Assembly (NCBI GenBank): GCA_040391535.1
Contig: JBEBXQ010000175.1
Span: forward strand, 1-7,571
Reading direction: 5' to 3'
Length of the DNA: 7,571 nucleotides
From: JBEBXQ01 sp040391535
Lineage (GTDB): Bacteria > Bacteroidota > Bacteroidia > Cytophagales > Spirosomataceae
Below, piece after piece: positions 7,553-7,571 of this stretch (its first letter is position 1; every line of letters starts with the position of its first letter). The position numbers and the translations under genes were made by a program. The notes beneath the pieces were generated by a model. The model did no database searches. It had not been told where the DNA came from and worked only from the letters and a program-made list of their open reading frames with translations.

Positions 7553-7571
7553 ATATAGGGCGGTTTGTTAA

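Noticed and set aside
7515..7557. Possible insertion-sequence end (GAGGCTGTCTC resembles termini of some Bacteroidota transposons)
   Set aside because: No transposase or matching inverted end is visible, and the sequence fully explains itself as a stem followed by a T-run, that is, a terminator.

Overview
The window looks like chromosomal DNA of a free-living member of the Bacteroidota, most likely a Cytophagales-type genus such as Dyadobacter or a relative. The placement rests on a SusC/SusD outer-membrane pair, lipoprotein signals followed by acidic residues, AT-rich intergenic DNA without strong Shine-Dalgarno sites, and moderate GC. The genus is a guess from protein style, not a proven assignment. 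All genes lie on the + strand and the region is densely coding.

Layout. (1) 1-3086: a SusC/RagA-type TonB-dependent outer-membrane transporter whose N-terminus lies beyond the left edge; the reading frame is open to the first base. (2) 3123-4634: a SusD/RagB-type surface lipoprotein, 36 bp downstream of the transporter and clearly its partner. (3) 4635-4807: a 173-bp intergenic stretch with a perfect 12-bp-stem hairpin (probable terminator), then an AT-rich leader holding a 14-bp perfect palindrome. (4) 4808-7492: a large (894 aa) predicted lipoprotein combining a beta-propeller dehydrogenase-like domain (PVC-type / soluble glucose dehydrogenase-like), a helical HEAT-like middle and a C-terminal c-type heme domain with a CxxCH site. 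(5) 7493-7571: a strong intrinsic terminator.

Working model. The SusC/SusD pair captures a glycan, glycoside or other oligomer at the cell surface and imports it using TonB energy. The third protein looks like an envelope-anchored redox enzyme that oxidises a sugar or alcohol-like substrate and passes electrons to its own heme. Its adjacency suggests uptake and oxidation of the same compound class, but the terminator between them means it is probably transcribed separately, and the substrate cannot be read from the sequence. I see no mobile element, CRISPR array, tRNA, rRNA or defence gene. The most interesting feature is the transporter plus three-module dehydrogenase-cytochrome arrangement, which is a known family architecture with poorly known function rather than a clearly new system.
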